This document shows positions 36,643 through 45,254 of a stretch of DNA of 64,000 bases, in pieces. The stretch spans positions 434,001 to 498,000 of the forward strand of contig NZ_PQVG01000001.1 in assembly GCF_002920895.1 (NCBI RefSeq), in the 5' to 3' direction. Every line of letters starts with the position of its first letter. Position 1 is the first letter of the stretch. This stretch comes from Flavobacterium alvei (GTDB lineage Bacteria > Bacteroidota > Bacteroidia > Flavobacteriales > Flavobacteriaceae). A program made the translations under genes and the position numbers. The notes under the pieces were generated by a model. That model did not search any database. It was not told the origin of the DNA and was given only the letters and a program-made list of their open reading frames with translations.

Positions 36643-37701
36643 ATGAAAATTAAAATAACAGGTGTAGGGAGTTACATTCCCGAAATTCAAGTTGCCAATT
36701 CTGATTTTGACAAACATGTGTTTTTGAATGAAGATGGTAGTTCATTTGGATATCCAAATGAAATTGTAATCAAAAAATTTAAAAGCATCACAGGAATAGA
36801 CCAAAGACGATATGCTGCCCCAGACCAATGTTCCTCTGATTTAGCTTTTTTAGCTTCGCAAAAAGCGATTGAAAATGCAGGTATTGATCCCGAAACTATA
36901 GATTATATTATTTTTGCTCACAATTTTGGTGATGTAAAATCAGGAACCACTCAATCGGATATAATTCCAAGTTTGGCCACACGCGTCAAACATAAATTAC
37001 AAATAAAAAATCCAAAATGTGTTGCCTATGACATCCTTTTTGGCTGTCCTGGCTGGGTTGAAGGCGTGATGCAAGCCAATGCTTTTATCCTTTCGGGTAT
37101 GGCAAAACGTTGCTTGGTTATTGGAGCCGAAACACTTTCCAGAGTTGTTGATGATCATGATAGAGATTCTATGATTTATTCTGATGGTGCTGGAGCCACA
37201 ATTATTGAAGCATCAGATGACGAAACAGGAATGTTGTCTTACGAAAGTGCCACTTTCGCCAATGATGAAGCAGGCTATTTATTTTTTGGAAAATCATACA
37301 ATCCAGATTTAGCCTCAGACACAAAATACATAAAAATGTTTGGTCGAAAAATTTACGAATTTGCCTTAAGCAATGTACCCGCAGCAATGAAAAGTTGCCT
37401 CGACAAAAGCGGATTAGACATAGACGATGTAAAGAAAATCCTAATTCACCAAGCCAACGAAAAAATGGACGAAGCCATCATTCACCGTTTTTACAAATTA
37501 TACGGCAAAACCCCTCCTGAAAACATTATGCCAATGAGCATTCACGATTTAGGAAATAGTAGTGTGGCAACCGTACCAACACTTTACGACCTTATTTTGC
37601 AAGGAAAATTAGAAAATCACGAAATCAATAAAGGAGATATTTTAATTTTTGCATCGGTTGGTGCTGGGATGAATATCAATGCTTTTGTTTATAGATATTA
37701 A
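36643..37701 (+). CDS. 3-oxoacyl-ACP synthase III family protein (FabH-like)
   Basis: The 352-residue protein has the catalytic triad of the KAS III family: Cys135 (FGCPGW), His269 (IHQAN) and Asn305 (LGNSSVATVP). It condenses an acyl-CoA or acyl-ACP with malonyl-ACP, or acts as an acyltransferase of specialised lipids. It leads a plus-strand run with a methyltransferase, a glycosyltransferase and an Mla-like transporter. This context suggests a specialised envelope lipid rather than housekeeping FabH. Confidence 0.88.
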   Translation: MKIKITGVGSYIPEIQVANSDFDKHVFLNEDGSSFGYPNEIVIKKFKSITGIDQRRYAAPDQCSSDLAFLASQKAIENAGIDPETIDYIIFAHNFGDVKSGTTQSDIIPSLATRVKHKLQIKNPKCVAYDILFGCPGWVEGVMQANAFILSGMAKRCLVIGAETLSRVVDDHDRDSMIYSDGAGATIIEASDDETGMLSYESATFANDEAGYLFFGKSYNPDLASDTKYIKMFGRKIYEFALSNVPAAMKSCLDKSGLDIDDVKKILIHQANEKMDEAIIHRFYKLYGKTPPENIMPMSIHDLGNSSVATVPTLYDLILQGKLENHEINKGDILIFASVGAGMNINAFVYRY

Positions 37702-37704
37702 AAA

Positions 37705-37773
37705 GTTTGTGGTTTATGGCTTTTTGTTCGTGGTTTTAACACAACTATAAACCATAAACTATAAACTACAAAC
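37705..37773. repeat. Imperfect inverted repeat of GTTTATGG/ACTATAAAC words
   Basis: GTTTGTGGTTTATGG at 37705-37719 is partly matched in inverted form by CTATAAACTACAAAC at 37759-37773 and by an ACCATAAAC word between. It fills the gap between the ketoacyl synthase and the methyltransferase. Confidence 0.65.
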
Positions 37774-37781
37774 ATCACTTT

Positions 37782-38312
37782 ATGTACGAAAAAACATTTC
37801 CCAATAAAAGATTCAAACACACTTTAGAATTTTTACAAAAACACATTTCGACTTCCGAAATTATTTTCGATTTAGGTGTTCCTAATCCTTTTTCGAAAAT
37901 AATGATCGAAAACGGATATACTGTAAAAAACACTACTGGCGAAGATATTGACAACAATCAAACGGCATTGCAAAACGAAAGCTACACTGTTTTTACAGCT
38001 TTCGAAATCTTTGAACATTTATTGAATCCTTACACGGTTTTAGAAAATGTAAAATGTGACAAATTGCTAATTTCAATTCCATTGCGTTTGTGGTTTTCAT
38101 CAGCTTATCGCAGTAAAACCGATATGTGGGACAGACATTACCACGAATTTGAAGATTGGCAATTAGACTGGTTGTTGGAAAAAACCGGTTGGAAAATCAT
38201 CGACAGAGAAAAATTTACACATCCTGTAAAGAAAATTGGTTTTCGTCCCTTGTTGCGATTTTTTACGCCGAGGTATTATATCGTTTATGCAGTTAAAGAA
38301 AAAAGAGAATAG
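37782..38312 (+). CDS. Class I SAM-dependent methyltransferase-like protein
   Basis: The 176-residue protein resembles small class I methyltransferases: a motif I-like stretch IIFDLGVPNPFSKIM (about 28-42), EDIDNNQ, FEIFEHLLNPYTVLENV and LISIPLRLWF. Motif I lacks the standard GxGxG, so SAM binding is weakly supported. It lies between the ketoacyl synthase and the GT2 gene, 24 bases upstream of the latter. Confidence 0.7.
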   Translation: MYEKTFPNKRFKHTLEFLQKHISTSEIIFDLGVPNPFSKIMIENGYTVKNTTGEDIDNNQTALQNESYTVFTAFEIFEHLLNPYTVLENVKCDKLLISIPLRLWFSSAYRSKTDMWDRHYHEFEDWQLDWLLEKTGWKIIDREKFTHPVKKIGFRPLLRFFTPRYYIVYAVKEKRE

Positions 38313-38335
38313 AGCAAAGAAAAAAGAATACACTT

Positions 38336-39184
38336 ATGCGTTATTACATCATTGCACCTGCCTACAACGAAGAAGCATTTATACAGCTAACATTAGACAG
38401 TCTAGTCAATCAAACAGTTTTGCCTAGCAAATTAATCATCGTCAATGACAATTCCACAGATAAAACTGCCGAAATAGTTAGCTCTTATTCTCAAAAACAT
38501 CCTTGGATTCAATTGGTAAACAAAACTTCCGAAAACATCCATTTACCTGGAAGCAAAGTCATTCAGGCTTTCCAGAAAGGATTCGAAACCTTGGATGAAA
38601 ATTATGATTTGATTGTAAAAATTGATTCCGATTTAATTTTTCCAGCAAATTATTTCGAAACGATTATCAAACATTTTCAATCCGATGAACGAATTGGAAT
38701 GGCTGGCGGATTTTGTTATATCGAAAAAAATGGCAATTGGATTCTGGAAAATCTAACGGATAAAGATCACATTCGAGGCGCATTGAAAGCGTATCGCGCA
38801 GCAACTTTCAAACAAATTGGTGGCTTAAAACCAGCTATGGGCTGGGATACTGTTGATGAGCTACTTTGCAAATACTACAATTGGAAAGTAGTTACCGACG
38901 AAAGTTTGCACGTAAAACACCTGAAACCAACGGGTGCTAACTACAACAAAACGGCTCGTTATAAACAAGGAGAGGCCTTTTATACCTTGGGCTATGGATT
39001 TTTTATTACCGCAATTGCATCGGCTAAATTGGCAATGATGAAGAAAAAACCTTTACTTTTTTTAGATTACATTCAAGGGTTTTGGAAAGCTAAAACTTCC
39101 AAAAAACCAATGTTAGTTAATCCCGAACAAGCCAAATTCATAAGAAACTATCGTTTGCAGAAAATGAAGGAGAAATTGTTTTAA
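38336..39184 (+). CDS. Glycosyltransferase family 2
   Basis: The 282-residue protein has the GT-A signature: YYIIAPAYNEEAFI at the N-terminus, VNDNSTDKT (about 36-44) and the metal-binding IDSDLIFP (about 98-105), plus MGWDTVDELLC as the acceptor-side block. It transfers a sugar from a nucleotide donor, probably on the inner face of the membrane. The operon context suggests an envelope glycolipid. Confidence 0.88.
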   Translation: MRYYIIAPAYNEEAFIQLTLDSLVNQTVLPSKLIIVNDNSTDKTAEIVSSYSQKHPWIQLVNKTSENIHLPGSKVIQAFQKGFETLDENYDLIVKIDSDLIFPANYFETIIKHFQSDERIGMAGGFCYIEKNGNWILENLTDKDHIRGALKAYRAATFKQIGGLKPAMGWDTVDELLCKYYNWKVVTDESLHVKHLKPTGANYNKTARYKQGEAFYTLGYGFFITAIASAKLAMMKKKPLLFLDYIQGFWKAKTSKKPMLVNPEQAKFIRNYRLQKMKEKLF

Positions 39185-39189
39185 GTTAA

Positions 39190-39222
39190 AACTCATAACT
39201 CATAACTTATAACTCACAACTT
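39190..39222. repeat. Tandem word repeat (AACTCATAACTCATAACT type)
   Basis: Five near-identical 8-base words (CATAACTC, TATAACTC, CACAACTT) lie head to tail between the GT2 and permease genes. Confidence 0.6.
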
Positions 39223-39251
39223 CTTAGTATTTTTGACAATATTTAAAAATT

Positions 39252-39998
39252 ATGATGCTTCTTCGCTATTTATCCCAAATCGGAAAATACTTCTTGATGT
39301 GGAAAGAAATTTTCAGCAAACAAACCAAATGGTCTGTAATGAGAGGGCTCATCTTCAAGGAAATTGATGACTTAATTATTGACTCCTTAGGAATAGTGGC
39401 TTTCATTTCCTTCTTTGTAGGCGGTGTTGTTTCTATTCAAACCGCATTAAATTTAAATAACCCTTTGATTCCCAAAACTCTTATTGGTTATGCCACACGA
39501 GAATCGGTAATTCTAGAGTTTGCACCAACTTTTATTTCGGTAATTATGGCTGGAAAAATGGGTTCCTTTATTACATCAAGTATTGGGTCTATGCGAGTAA
39601 CCGAACAAATAGATGCCTTAGAAGTTATGGGAGTAAACTCCTTAAATTATTTGGTTTTCCCCAAACTAATTGCTGTTCTTTTGTATCCATTCGTAATTGG
39701 GATTAGTATGTTTCTGGGCGTTTTTGGTGGGTATATTGCAGCAGTTTACGGTGGGTTTGGTGCTAGTTCAGATTTTATCGATGGTTTACAAATTAATTTC
39801 GAACCTTTTCACGTTACCTATGCCTTTATTAAAACTTTCATTTTTGGAATATTACTAGCGTCTATTCCTGCTTTTCACGGCTATTATATGAAAGGTGGCG
39901 CACTTGAAGTAGGGAAAGCAAGTACCGTTGCCTTTGTTTGGACATCGGTTTTAATTATTTTAGTGAATTATATACTAACACAATTACTTTTAACCTAA
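39252..39998 (+). CDS. MlaE-family ABC transporter permease
   Basis: The 248-residue protein matches the MlaE permease family: FVGGVVSIQTALNL, the conserved ESVILEFAPTFISVIMAGKMG and SIGSMRVTEQIDALEVMGV, with about five membrane segments. MlaFE-type systems move phospholipids between inner and outer membranes. Its stop overlaps the ATP-binding gene start by one base (TAATG). No MlaD-type substrate protein is in the window. Confidence 0.93.
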   Translation: MMLLRYLSQIGKYFLMWKEIFSKQTKWSVMRGLIFKEIDDLIIDSLGIVAFISFFVGGVVSIQTALNLNNPLIPKTLIGYATRESVILEFAPTFISVIMAGKMGSFITSSIGSMRVTEQIDALEVMGVNSLNYLVFPKLIAVLLYPFVIGISMFLGVFGGYIAAVYGGFGASSDFIDGLQINFEPFHVTYAFIKTFIFGILLASIPAFHGYYMKGGALEVGKASTVAFVWTSVLIILVNYILTQLLLT

Positions 39999-40759
39999 TG
40001 ATAGAAATTAAAAACATAGAAAAATCATTTGGTGAAACCAAAATTCTTAAAGGCGTTTCTACAATTTTTGAAGCTGGAAAAACGAATTTAATTATTGGGC
40101 AAAGTGGTTCAGGGAAAACCGTTTTATTGAAATCACTACTCGGAATTCACACTCCTGAAGTAGGAACAATTTCTTTTGATGGCAGAATATATTCCGACCT
40201 CAACTCGGATGAAAAACGCGAATTGCGAACCGAAATAGGAATGCTTTTTCAAGGAAGCGCCCTTTTTGACTCGATGACCGTATCTGAAAATGTTGGATTT
40301 CCATTAAAAATGTTCACAAACGACAACAAAAAAAAGATACAAGAGCGTGTTGATTTTGTTTTAGAAAGAGTCGCTTTAGTTGGCGCTCATAATAAATTAC
40401 CCTCCGAAATATCGGGAGGAATGCAAAAGCGGGTTGCCATCGCTAGAGCCATTGTGAACAATCCAAAATATCTTTTTTGTGACGAACCCAACTCAGGTTT
40501 AGACCCAAACACGGCAACTCTAATTGATAATCTTATCCGAGAAATTACCGAAGAGTATAACATCACGACAGTAATCAACACCCACGATATGAATTCTGTG
40601 ATGGAAATTGGCGAAAAAATTGTCTTTCTTAAAAATGGTTTAAAAGAATGGGAAGGCACAAAAGAAGAAATTTTCAGAACAGACAACGAAGCTGTTGTTG
40701 ACTTCGTTTATTCTTCAAATTTGTTCAAAAAAGTCAGAGAAGCTTATTTGAAGGAATAA
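39998..40759 (+). CDS. MlaF-like ABC transporter ATP-binding protein
   Basis: The protein has Walker A GQSGSGKT (34-41), signature ISGGMQKR and Walker B LFCDEPNSGLDP. The longer frame starts at a GTG-type codon further upstream inside the permease gene; I use the ATG at 39998, giving 253 residues beginning MIEIKNIEKSFGETK. It powers the adjacent MlaE-like permease. A terminator follows six bases past the stop. Confidence 0.93.
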   Translation: MIEIKNIEKSFGETKILKGVSTIFEAGKTNLIIGQSGSGKTVLLKSLLGIHTPEVGTISFDGRIYSDLNSDEKRELRTEIGMLFQGSALFDSMTVSENVGFPLKMFTNDNKKKIQERVDFVLERVALVGAHNKLPSEISGGMQKRVAIARAIVNNPKYLFCDEPNSGLDPNTATLIDNLIREITEEYNITTVINTHDMNSVMEIGEKIVFLKNGLKEWEGTKEEIFRTDNEAVVDFVYSSNLFKKVREAYLKE

Positions 40760-40764
40760 AAAAA

Positions 40765-40796
40765 GTTCTATCTAAATATTTTTTTTTAGATAGAAC
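40765..40796 (+). terminator. Terminator of the envelope-lipid operon
   Basis: A 12-bp stem (GTTCTATCTAAA and its complement) with an 8-base loop is followed by a short T-run (CCGTTTTT). It ends the 36643-40759 gene run. Confidence 0.8.
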
Positions 40797-40858
40797 CCGT
40801 TTTTAAATTTGCATAGTCTTTTATACGAACTGAATACACCTATAAATGAATAACTAAA

Positions 40859-41920
40859 TTAAAGTTTATTTGCCAAAGTTGTTATTCGTTTTATATCTTG
40901 CTCTTTACTTTTAGGGTAAATAAGTAGAACTCCCTCTTTGTCCACAATAATGTAATCGTGCAAACCATCAACAACGATGATTTTATCGGCATCAGACCTG
41001 ATGATATTACCTGAGGCATTTTCTAAGACAACTTTTGCATTAATAACCCCATTTTTATTCTCATCTTTATCTAGTTTTTCGTGAAGCTGACCCCAAGTTC
41101 CCAAGTCGTTCCAATCAAAAGTAGCTGGAAGAACATAAACATTTTTGGCGCTTTCCATCACGGCATAATCAATAGAAACATTTTCGGATAAAGCATAATT
41201 CTCTTCGATGAAAGTTTTCTCGGCAGGAGTATTATAACTTTCTAAACCTTTAAGAAACAAGGCGTTCATCTGTGGTTGAAACTTTTCGAAAGCTTCAGTT
41301 ATCGATTTGGCACTCCAAATAAAAATACCACCATTCCACAAGAAATTACCGCTTTTTAAGAACGATTTTGCCGTTTCATAATCTGGTTTTTCTCGAAATT
41401 GCGATACTTTTTTGATTGGATTAGCATCGGTTTTGTCATATTCAATATATCCAAAACCAGTGTTTGGGAATGTGGGTTGAATTCCAAGTGTCATCAACGC
41501 ATTTTCATTGGCGCAAAAATCAAAGCATTGCTTTAAATTGGCTGCAAATTCATTTTCGTCTTCAATCCAGTGATCGCTTGGTGCAACAACCATAACAGCA
41601 TCTGGATTTTGTTTTTGAATTTTTAGCGAAGCATATAAAATACAAGGAGCTGTATTTCGCATGGCTGGTTCTAACAAAACTTGCTCTTGTTTTACCAATG
41701 GCAATTGCTCCAATACAATAGCATTGTATTTTTCATTGGTTAAAACCAATATATTTTCCACTGGAATCAATTTCGACAATCTACTGAAGGTCTTTTGGAT
41801 TAAGGTTTCCCCTGCCCCAAGCATATCGTGAAATTGTTTTGGAAATTCGGTCGTACTTACTGGCCAAAATCGAGATCCAACTCCACCAGCCATTATAATT
41901 GCGTAATAATTTTTATTCAT
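40859..41920 (-). CDS. manC: Mannose-1-phosphate guanylyltransferase
   Basis: The 353-residue protein has the pyrophosphorylase signature AIIMAGGVGSRFWP (8-21) and FPKQF, and the VVAPSDHWI block. It makes GDP-mannose from mannose-1-phosphate and GTP in the cytoplasm, for envelope polysaccharides. It lacks the cupin domain of the bifunctional ManC form. A consensus promoter lies 41 bases upstream. Confidence 0.93.
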   Translation of the reverse strand: MNKNYYAIIMAGGVGSRFWPVSTTEFPKQFHDMLGAGETLIQKTFSRLSKLIPVENILVLTNEKYNAIVLEQLPLVKQEQVLLEPAMRNTAPCILYASLKIQKQNPDAVMVVAPSDHWIEDENEFAANLKQCFDFCANENALMTLGIQPTFPNTGFGYIEYDKTDANPIKKVSQFREKPDYETAKSFLKSGNFLWNGGIFIWSAKSITEAFEKFQPQMNALFLKGLESYNTPAEKTFIEENYALSENVSIDYAVMESAKNVYVLPATFDWNDLGTWGQLHEKLDKDENKNGVINAKVVLENASGNIIRSDADKIIVVDGLHDYIIVDKEGVLLIYPKSKEQDIKRITTLANKL

Positions 41921-41960
41921 TTTTTATATCTTTATTTAATAAATATCAATCTTTTGGCTA

Positions 41961-41989
41961 CAAATGTATTTATTATAATCTAAATCAAA
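41961..41989 (-). promoter_or_regulatory. Bacteroidota-type promoter of manC
   Basis: On the minus strand TTTG (41989-41986), 17 bases, then TACATTTG (41968-41961) match the consensus and lie 41 bases before the ATG. Confidence 0.75.
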
Positions 41990-42052
41990 GCATCAAAAAC
42001 ACAATTGAGTTTTGTCTTTCGTTAAAATGCATTTTTTTACGTTCAACTAACA

Positions 42053-42655
42053 TTATCCTGGAATTATTTCGACTTCGGCATTGGCATTAAACAAGAATAA
42101 TCTTCCAGTATTTACTTCAATACATTCATATCGTTTGGTTCGAAGTCCATTTTTCTTAAAAATTCTTCCATTTTTAATTCGGAATAAACTGCCAGATGGT
42201 ACTTCGTGAATATAATGAATATCGGCTTTTCTTTCGTCAAATTGTTTTAATGCAAAAGCAAGTCGCGCATCGGTATCGCTGCTAGCGGTGGGATTTCTGA
42301 AATGATTAGCCACCAAGGGCAAAATCGTATTTGGAAATATTTCGGGGCGGATATAAGGAATCATCAACCGTTGAAAAGTATATTTCCACTCATTGCCGTG
42401 AGGTTTTATATTTCGTCCAAATTTTTCAAAAGCAACCAAATGCGAAATTTCGTGAATTAGCGTAATCAAAAATCGGTATTTATTCAGGTTGGCATTGACC
42501 GTAATTTCATGTTTACCTGTCAATCCTTTTCGATAATCGCCGTGACGAGTTTGCCTTTCATTCACAATTTTGAGATGCACTTGATTGGTAACAATCAGCT
42601 CAAAAACTGGTTTTACGGCGTGTTCAGGCAAGTATTTTGATAAGGTTTCGGACAA
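42053..42655 (-). CDS. SprT-like zinc metalloprotease-fold protein
   Basis: The 200-residue protein has the zinc-binding HEISH motif (His68, Glu69, His72) and a third His at 86 (KPHGNEW), as in the SprT-like family. SprT-like proteins are cytoplasmic; relatives such as Spartan cleave DNA-protein crosslinks, but the bacterial role is unclear. It is followed on the minus strand by a gap to manC. Confidence 0.85.
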   Translation of the reverse strand: MSETLSKYLPEHAVKPVFELIVTNQVHLKIVNERQTRHGDYRKGLTGKHEITVNANLNKYRFLITLIHEISHLVAFEKFGRNIKPHGNEWKYTFQRLMIPYIRPEIFPNTILPLVANHFRNPTASSDTDARLAFALKQFDERKADIHYIHEVPSGSLFRIKNGRIFKKNGLRTKRYECIEVNTGRLFLFNANAEVEIIPG

Positions 42656-42660
42656 TTGTG

Positions 42661-42704
42661 AGTTTTGGGATTTAGGATTTGGGATTTAAAAATTTGGAAT
42701 TTAA
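42661..42704. repeat. Degenerate GGATTTGGGATTT word repeat
   Basis: The SprT-like and SDR genes are separated by a run of words TTTTGGGA, TTTAGGA, TTTGGGA and TTTGGAA, much like the intergenic words in front of obgE. Confidence 0.6.
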
Positions 42705-42708
42705 GTTT

Positions 42709-43386
42709 TTACGGATTCGTGGATGAAACTTGCAGTACTTTTCCGTTGTAATATTTATTTCCAGTTAAGGCGAAGTCAAAAATATAATTGGCCATTTCAT
42801 TTGCTGAAATGGGTGCTTCATAACCTGGAAAAGCTTCTTGTAACATTTCGGTTTGAACGGCTCCAAGTGCTAAAACATTAAACGAAATTCCTCTTTCTTT
42901 GTATTCTTCTGCCAATAATTCTGACAGGGTAATTACCGCTCCTTTACTCGAACTATACGCTGCCAAACCTGCAAATTTTAAACTGCCTTGAACACCACCC
43001 ATTGAACTAATCGTAACTACGTGGCTTCCTTTTTGCAAATACGGAATACAAACCCGAGTCAAATTGGCCACTCCAAAAACGTTAACTTTATAAATATTTT
43101 CGAAATCGGTTTGGGTTAAGGTTTCAAATGGTTTGCAAATTAAACTTCCTGCGTTATGAATGATGATGTCCACATTTTTCCAAGAATTTGAAAGAAAATT
43201 TTCTACTTTGTGCATTTCGTTTTCATCGGATAAATCTATGGAAAGGCAAGTTATATTTGAATTTTCAATAAATGCTTGAGGCGTTTTTCTGGAAATGGCC
43301 AAAACCTGATGTCCAGCATTGGCAAACTGCAAAGCCAATTCATAACCAATTCCTCTTGAAGTTCCTGTGATGATAATGTTTTTCAT
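42709..43386 (-). CDS. Short-chain dehydrogenase/reductase
   Basis: The 225-residue protein has the NAD(P)-binding TGTSRGIG (7-14), NAG (78-80), Ser127/128 and the YxxxK pair Tyr144 and Lys148. It is a classical SDR of unknown substrate. It lies 53 bases upstream of the SprT-like gene on the same strand. Confidence 0.9.
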   Translation of the reverse strand: MKNIIITGTSRGIGYELALQFANAGHQVLAISRKTPQAFIENSNITCLSIDLSDENEMHKVENFLSNSWKNVDIIIHNAGSLICKPFETLTQTDFENIYKVNVFGVANLTRVCIPYLQKGSHVVTISSMGGVQGSLKFAGLAAYSSSKGAVITLSELLAEEYKERGISFNVLALGAVQTEMLQEAFPGYEAPISANEMANYIFDFALTGNKYYNGKVLQVSSTNP

Positions 43387-43483
43387 AAAGCGAAAATAAG
43401 CAAAATCTTTAAAAAAAATGATCCGAAAATTTCAAAAAAGAAGCTTTTGGACTTTTACGGCAGCGTGACTAAATGTTTTTGGT

Positions 43484-43515
43484 CACAGATTTTCACAGAT
43501 TTAAAAAAAACAGAT
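43484..43515. repeat. CACAGATTTT word repeat
   Basis: Two copies of CACAGATT followed by an A-run and a third CAGAT word lie between the LysE-like and SDR genes. The type recurs in other flavobacterial intergenic DNA as I recall it. Confidence 0.5.
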
Positions 43516-43554
43516 AGAATTAACACCTACTCTCTCCGAAAATAGTTCTTAAAT

Positions 43555-44205
43555 TTAATTCCTTTTGGCCCTAAAATATTTTTTATACACTTTATATGCT
43601 TGAAAAACTGCGAGTGCTATAAAAAACAAAGGGATCACAATTGGTACAATATATTTTGAAAAAGAAAATGTGATTTTGGAAAACGAATCCAACAGAAGTA
43701 TGGCGGACAGCATCCCAAAAAAAGTTCCTATTACTATTCCTGATATATAATAATATTTAAGCTTATTGACCAATGAGATAGAATTGGCATTCAGTAAATA
43801 CAAATTCCAACCTACCCAAAAAGGTATTTGAAGAAAATTAAATCCGCACAAAACCATCCCAATTAAAAAAGGAGAATAGTGAACATAATTGGCTAAATAA
43901 TTATTTTCTTCTAAGGTTAGATTGGAGTTTGCATAAAATAAATAAGCCAACAACAGAAAGAAAAAAACGGCGAAAAAATTAATCAACTTCATTAATTTTT
44001 GATTTTCAACTAATTGATTGGCAAAAATAACGGTCAAATAAATTACGAATGCCTCGACTAAAATTACTCCGAACAAATAATAAACCAATGCATTTATGCC
44101 TAATGTAGTAAAAACTTCTACCCCAATAATATTCAAATAACCAAGAGGCAATGAACCTATAAAGCTTACTAAAAAACCAAAAAAAATATTTTTTAATGCT
44201 TTCAT
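43555..44205 (-). CDS. LysE-like polytopic membrane protein
   Basis: The 216-residue protein has about six hydrophobic segments. The N-terminal GFLVSFIGSLPLGYLNIIGVEVF resembles the first loop of LysE/RhtB exporters (split: SLPLGYLNIIGVE). It ends with a basic tail (KKYFRAKRN). It is the last gene of the nine-gene operon, 3 bases after the ATP-grasp gene. Substrate unknown. Confidence 0.65.
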   Translation of the reverse strand: MKALKNIFFGFLVSFIGSLPLGYLNIIGVEVFTTLGINALVYYLFGVILVEAFVIYLTVIFANQLVENQKLMKLINFFAVFFFLLLAYLFYANSNLTLEENNYLANYVHYSPFLIGMVLCGFNFLQIPFWVGWNLYLLNANSISLVNKLKYYYISGIVIGTFFGMLSAILLLDSFSKITFSFSKYIVPIVIPLFFIALAVFQAYKVYKKYFRAKRN

Positions 44206-44208
44206 TTA

Positions 44209-45243
44209 TTAAAAATTAAGAATCTTTTTGTTTTGCTCCAAATGCAATCGATATTCTTGCATTCCTTCTTTGTGTGACAAATAGGGAATTGCTTTTTTGT
44301 GATTTTGAACACTAATTTTATACATATAAGTGATGTGTCGTGCCAGTTCTTTCCAAGCAAAAAACAAGGAATTTTTGGGATCATAAATATGTGTGGGTTC
44401 GCTTGCTGCTCCATTTAATTCTACAATTTGAAAGCTGTCGCCTTTTTCTAATTCCTCAAAAGTATTGTACATTACATCCATTCTTCCAAAATAAAAACCT
44501 GGAATTTTAAGGCAGATTTCATTTAGAGTTTGGGTCAGTTTTGGCGTAATCCAATGACTTATATCTATAAACTTTGCGCCACGAGCGTGATTGCCATACG
44601 GAACCAAATTTAGTTTTTCGCCTTTGGGCAAAATGGCAAACAATTGTTTTCCGTATTCCTGTTTCAAAACTTTCAACTGCAATTCATAACGTGGATTTTT
44701 CTTGATTAATTCTTCGGCAGTCGAAACACCATCTCCTTCAATAATCAAGAATTCTTTAGCTACAATTCCAGTTATTCTGCCTGCTTTTTCATTTGGATAA
44801 CGTATATAAAAAATTCCCACTTCATTTGGATACGGAATTAAATCTTGCACTAAAAAATCAAAATTGGCTTTGCCCAAATAGTCTTTTAATTCACTAAACG
44901 ATGAGATTTTTTTTACCGCTGAACCACGCAAGCCTATATCTGGTTTGGCGATAAAAGGAAAATGAATTTTATTTTCTGCAATACTTCTTTCTACTATTTC
45001 AACTGCGGTTTTTTCTTTGATTAAAATTGTTTTGGGATAATATTGCTGCGGAATCAAATCATAAATAGCTTTTTTGCTTTCCATTATAAAACCTCCGTTT
45101 TTTATAGTTGGATTGGACGCATTAAAGAAAAAAATAGATCTTGCCTTAAAGGCATAATAAACCCAAAGAAAATAAATAGGAATATACAAAACCTGAAAAG
45201 GCCAATACTCCCAATGGGTTAGTTTATGAAAAAATAATTTCAT
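44209..45243 (-). CDS. ATP-grasp family protein with N-terminal membrane segment
   Basis: The 344-residue protein has a hydrophobic segment at about 17-33 and an ATP-grasp fold: FPFIAKPDIGLRGSAVKKI (about 91-109), FDFLVQDLIPYPNEVGIFY and a C-terminal GRMDVMYN with QIVELNGAASEP as the metal-binding end. It resembles D-Ala-D-Ala ligase-like or carbamoyl-phosphate-like enzymes that join an acid to an amine. Substrate unknown. It is tightly packed in the nine-gene operon. Confidence 0.78.
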   Translation of the reverse strand: MKLFFHKLTHWEYWPFQVLYIPIYFLWVYYAFKARSIFFFNASNPTIKNGGFIMESKKAIYDLIPQQYYPKTILIKEKTAVEIVERSIAENKIHFPFIAKPDIGLRGSAVKKISSFSELKDYLGKANFDFLVQDLIPYPNEVGIFYIRYPNEKAGRITGIVAKEFLIIEGDGVSTAEELIKKNPRYELQLKVLKQEYGKQLFAILPKGEKLNLVPYGNHARGAKFIDISHWITPKLTQTLNEICLKIPGFYFGRMDVMYNTFEELEKGDSFQIVELNGAASEPTHIYDPKNSLFFAWKELARHITYMYKISVQNHKKAIPYLSHKEGMQEYRLHLEQNKKILNF

Positions 45244-45254
45244 CTGTTAATTTA

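Noticed and set aside
37745-37768. CRISPR-like short repeats (ACTATAA words)
   Set aside because: The units are seven bases, have no spacers and no cas genes nearby.
44202-44414. 70-residue minus-strand frame within the ATP-grasp gene
   Set aside because: It lies inside the end of the ATP-grasp gene in another frame and has no family.
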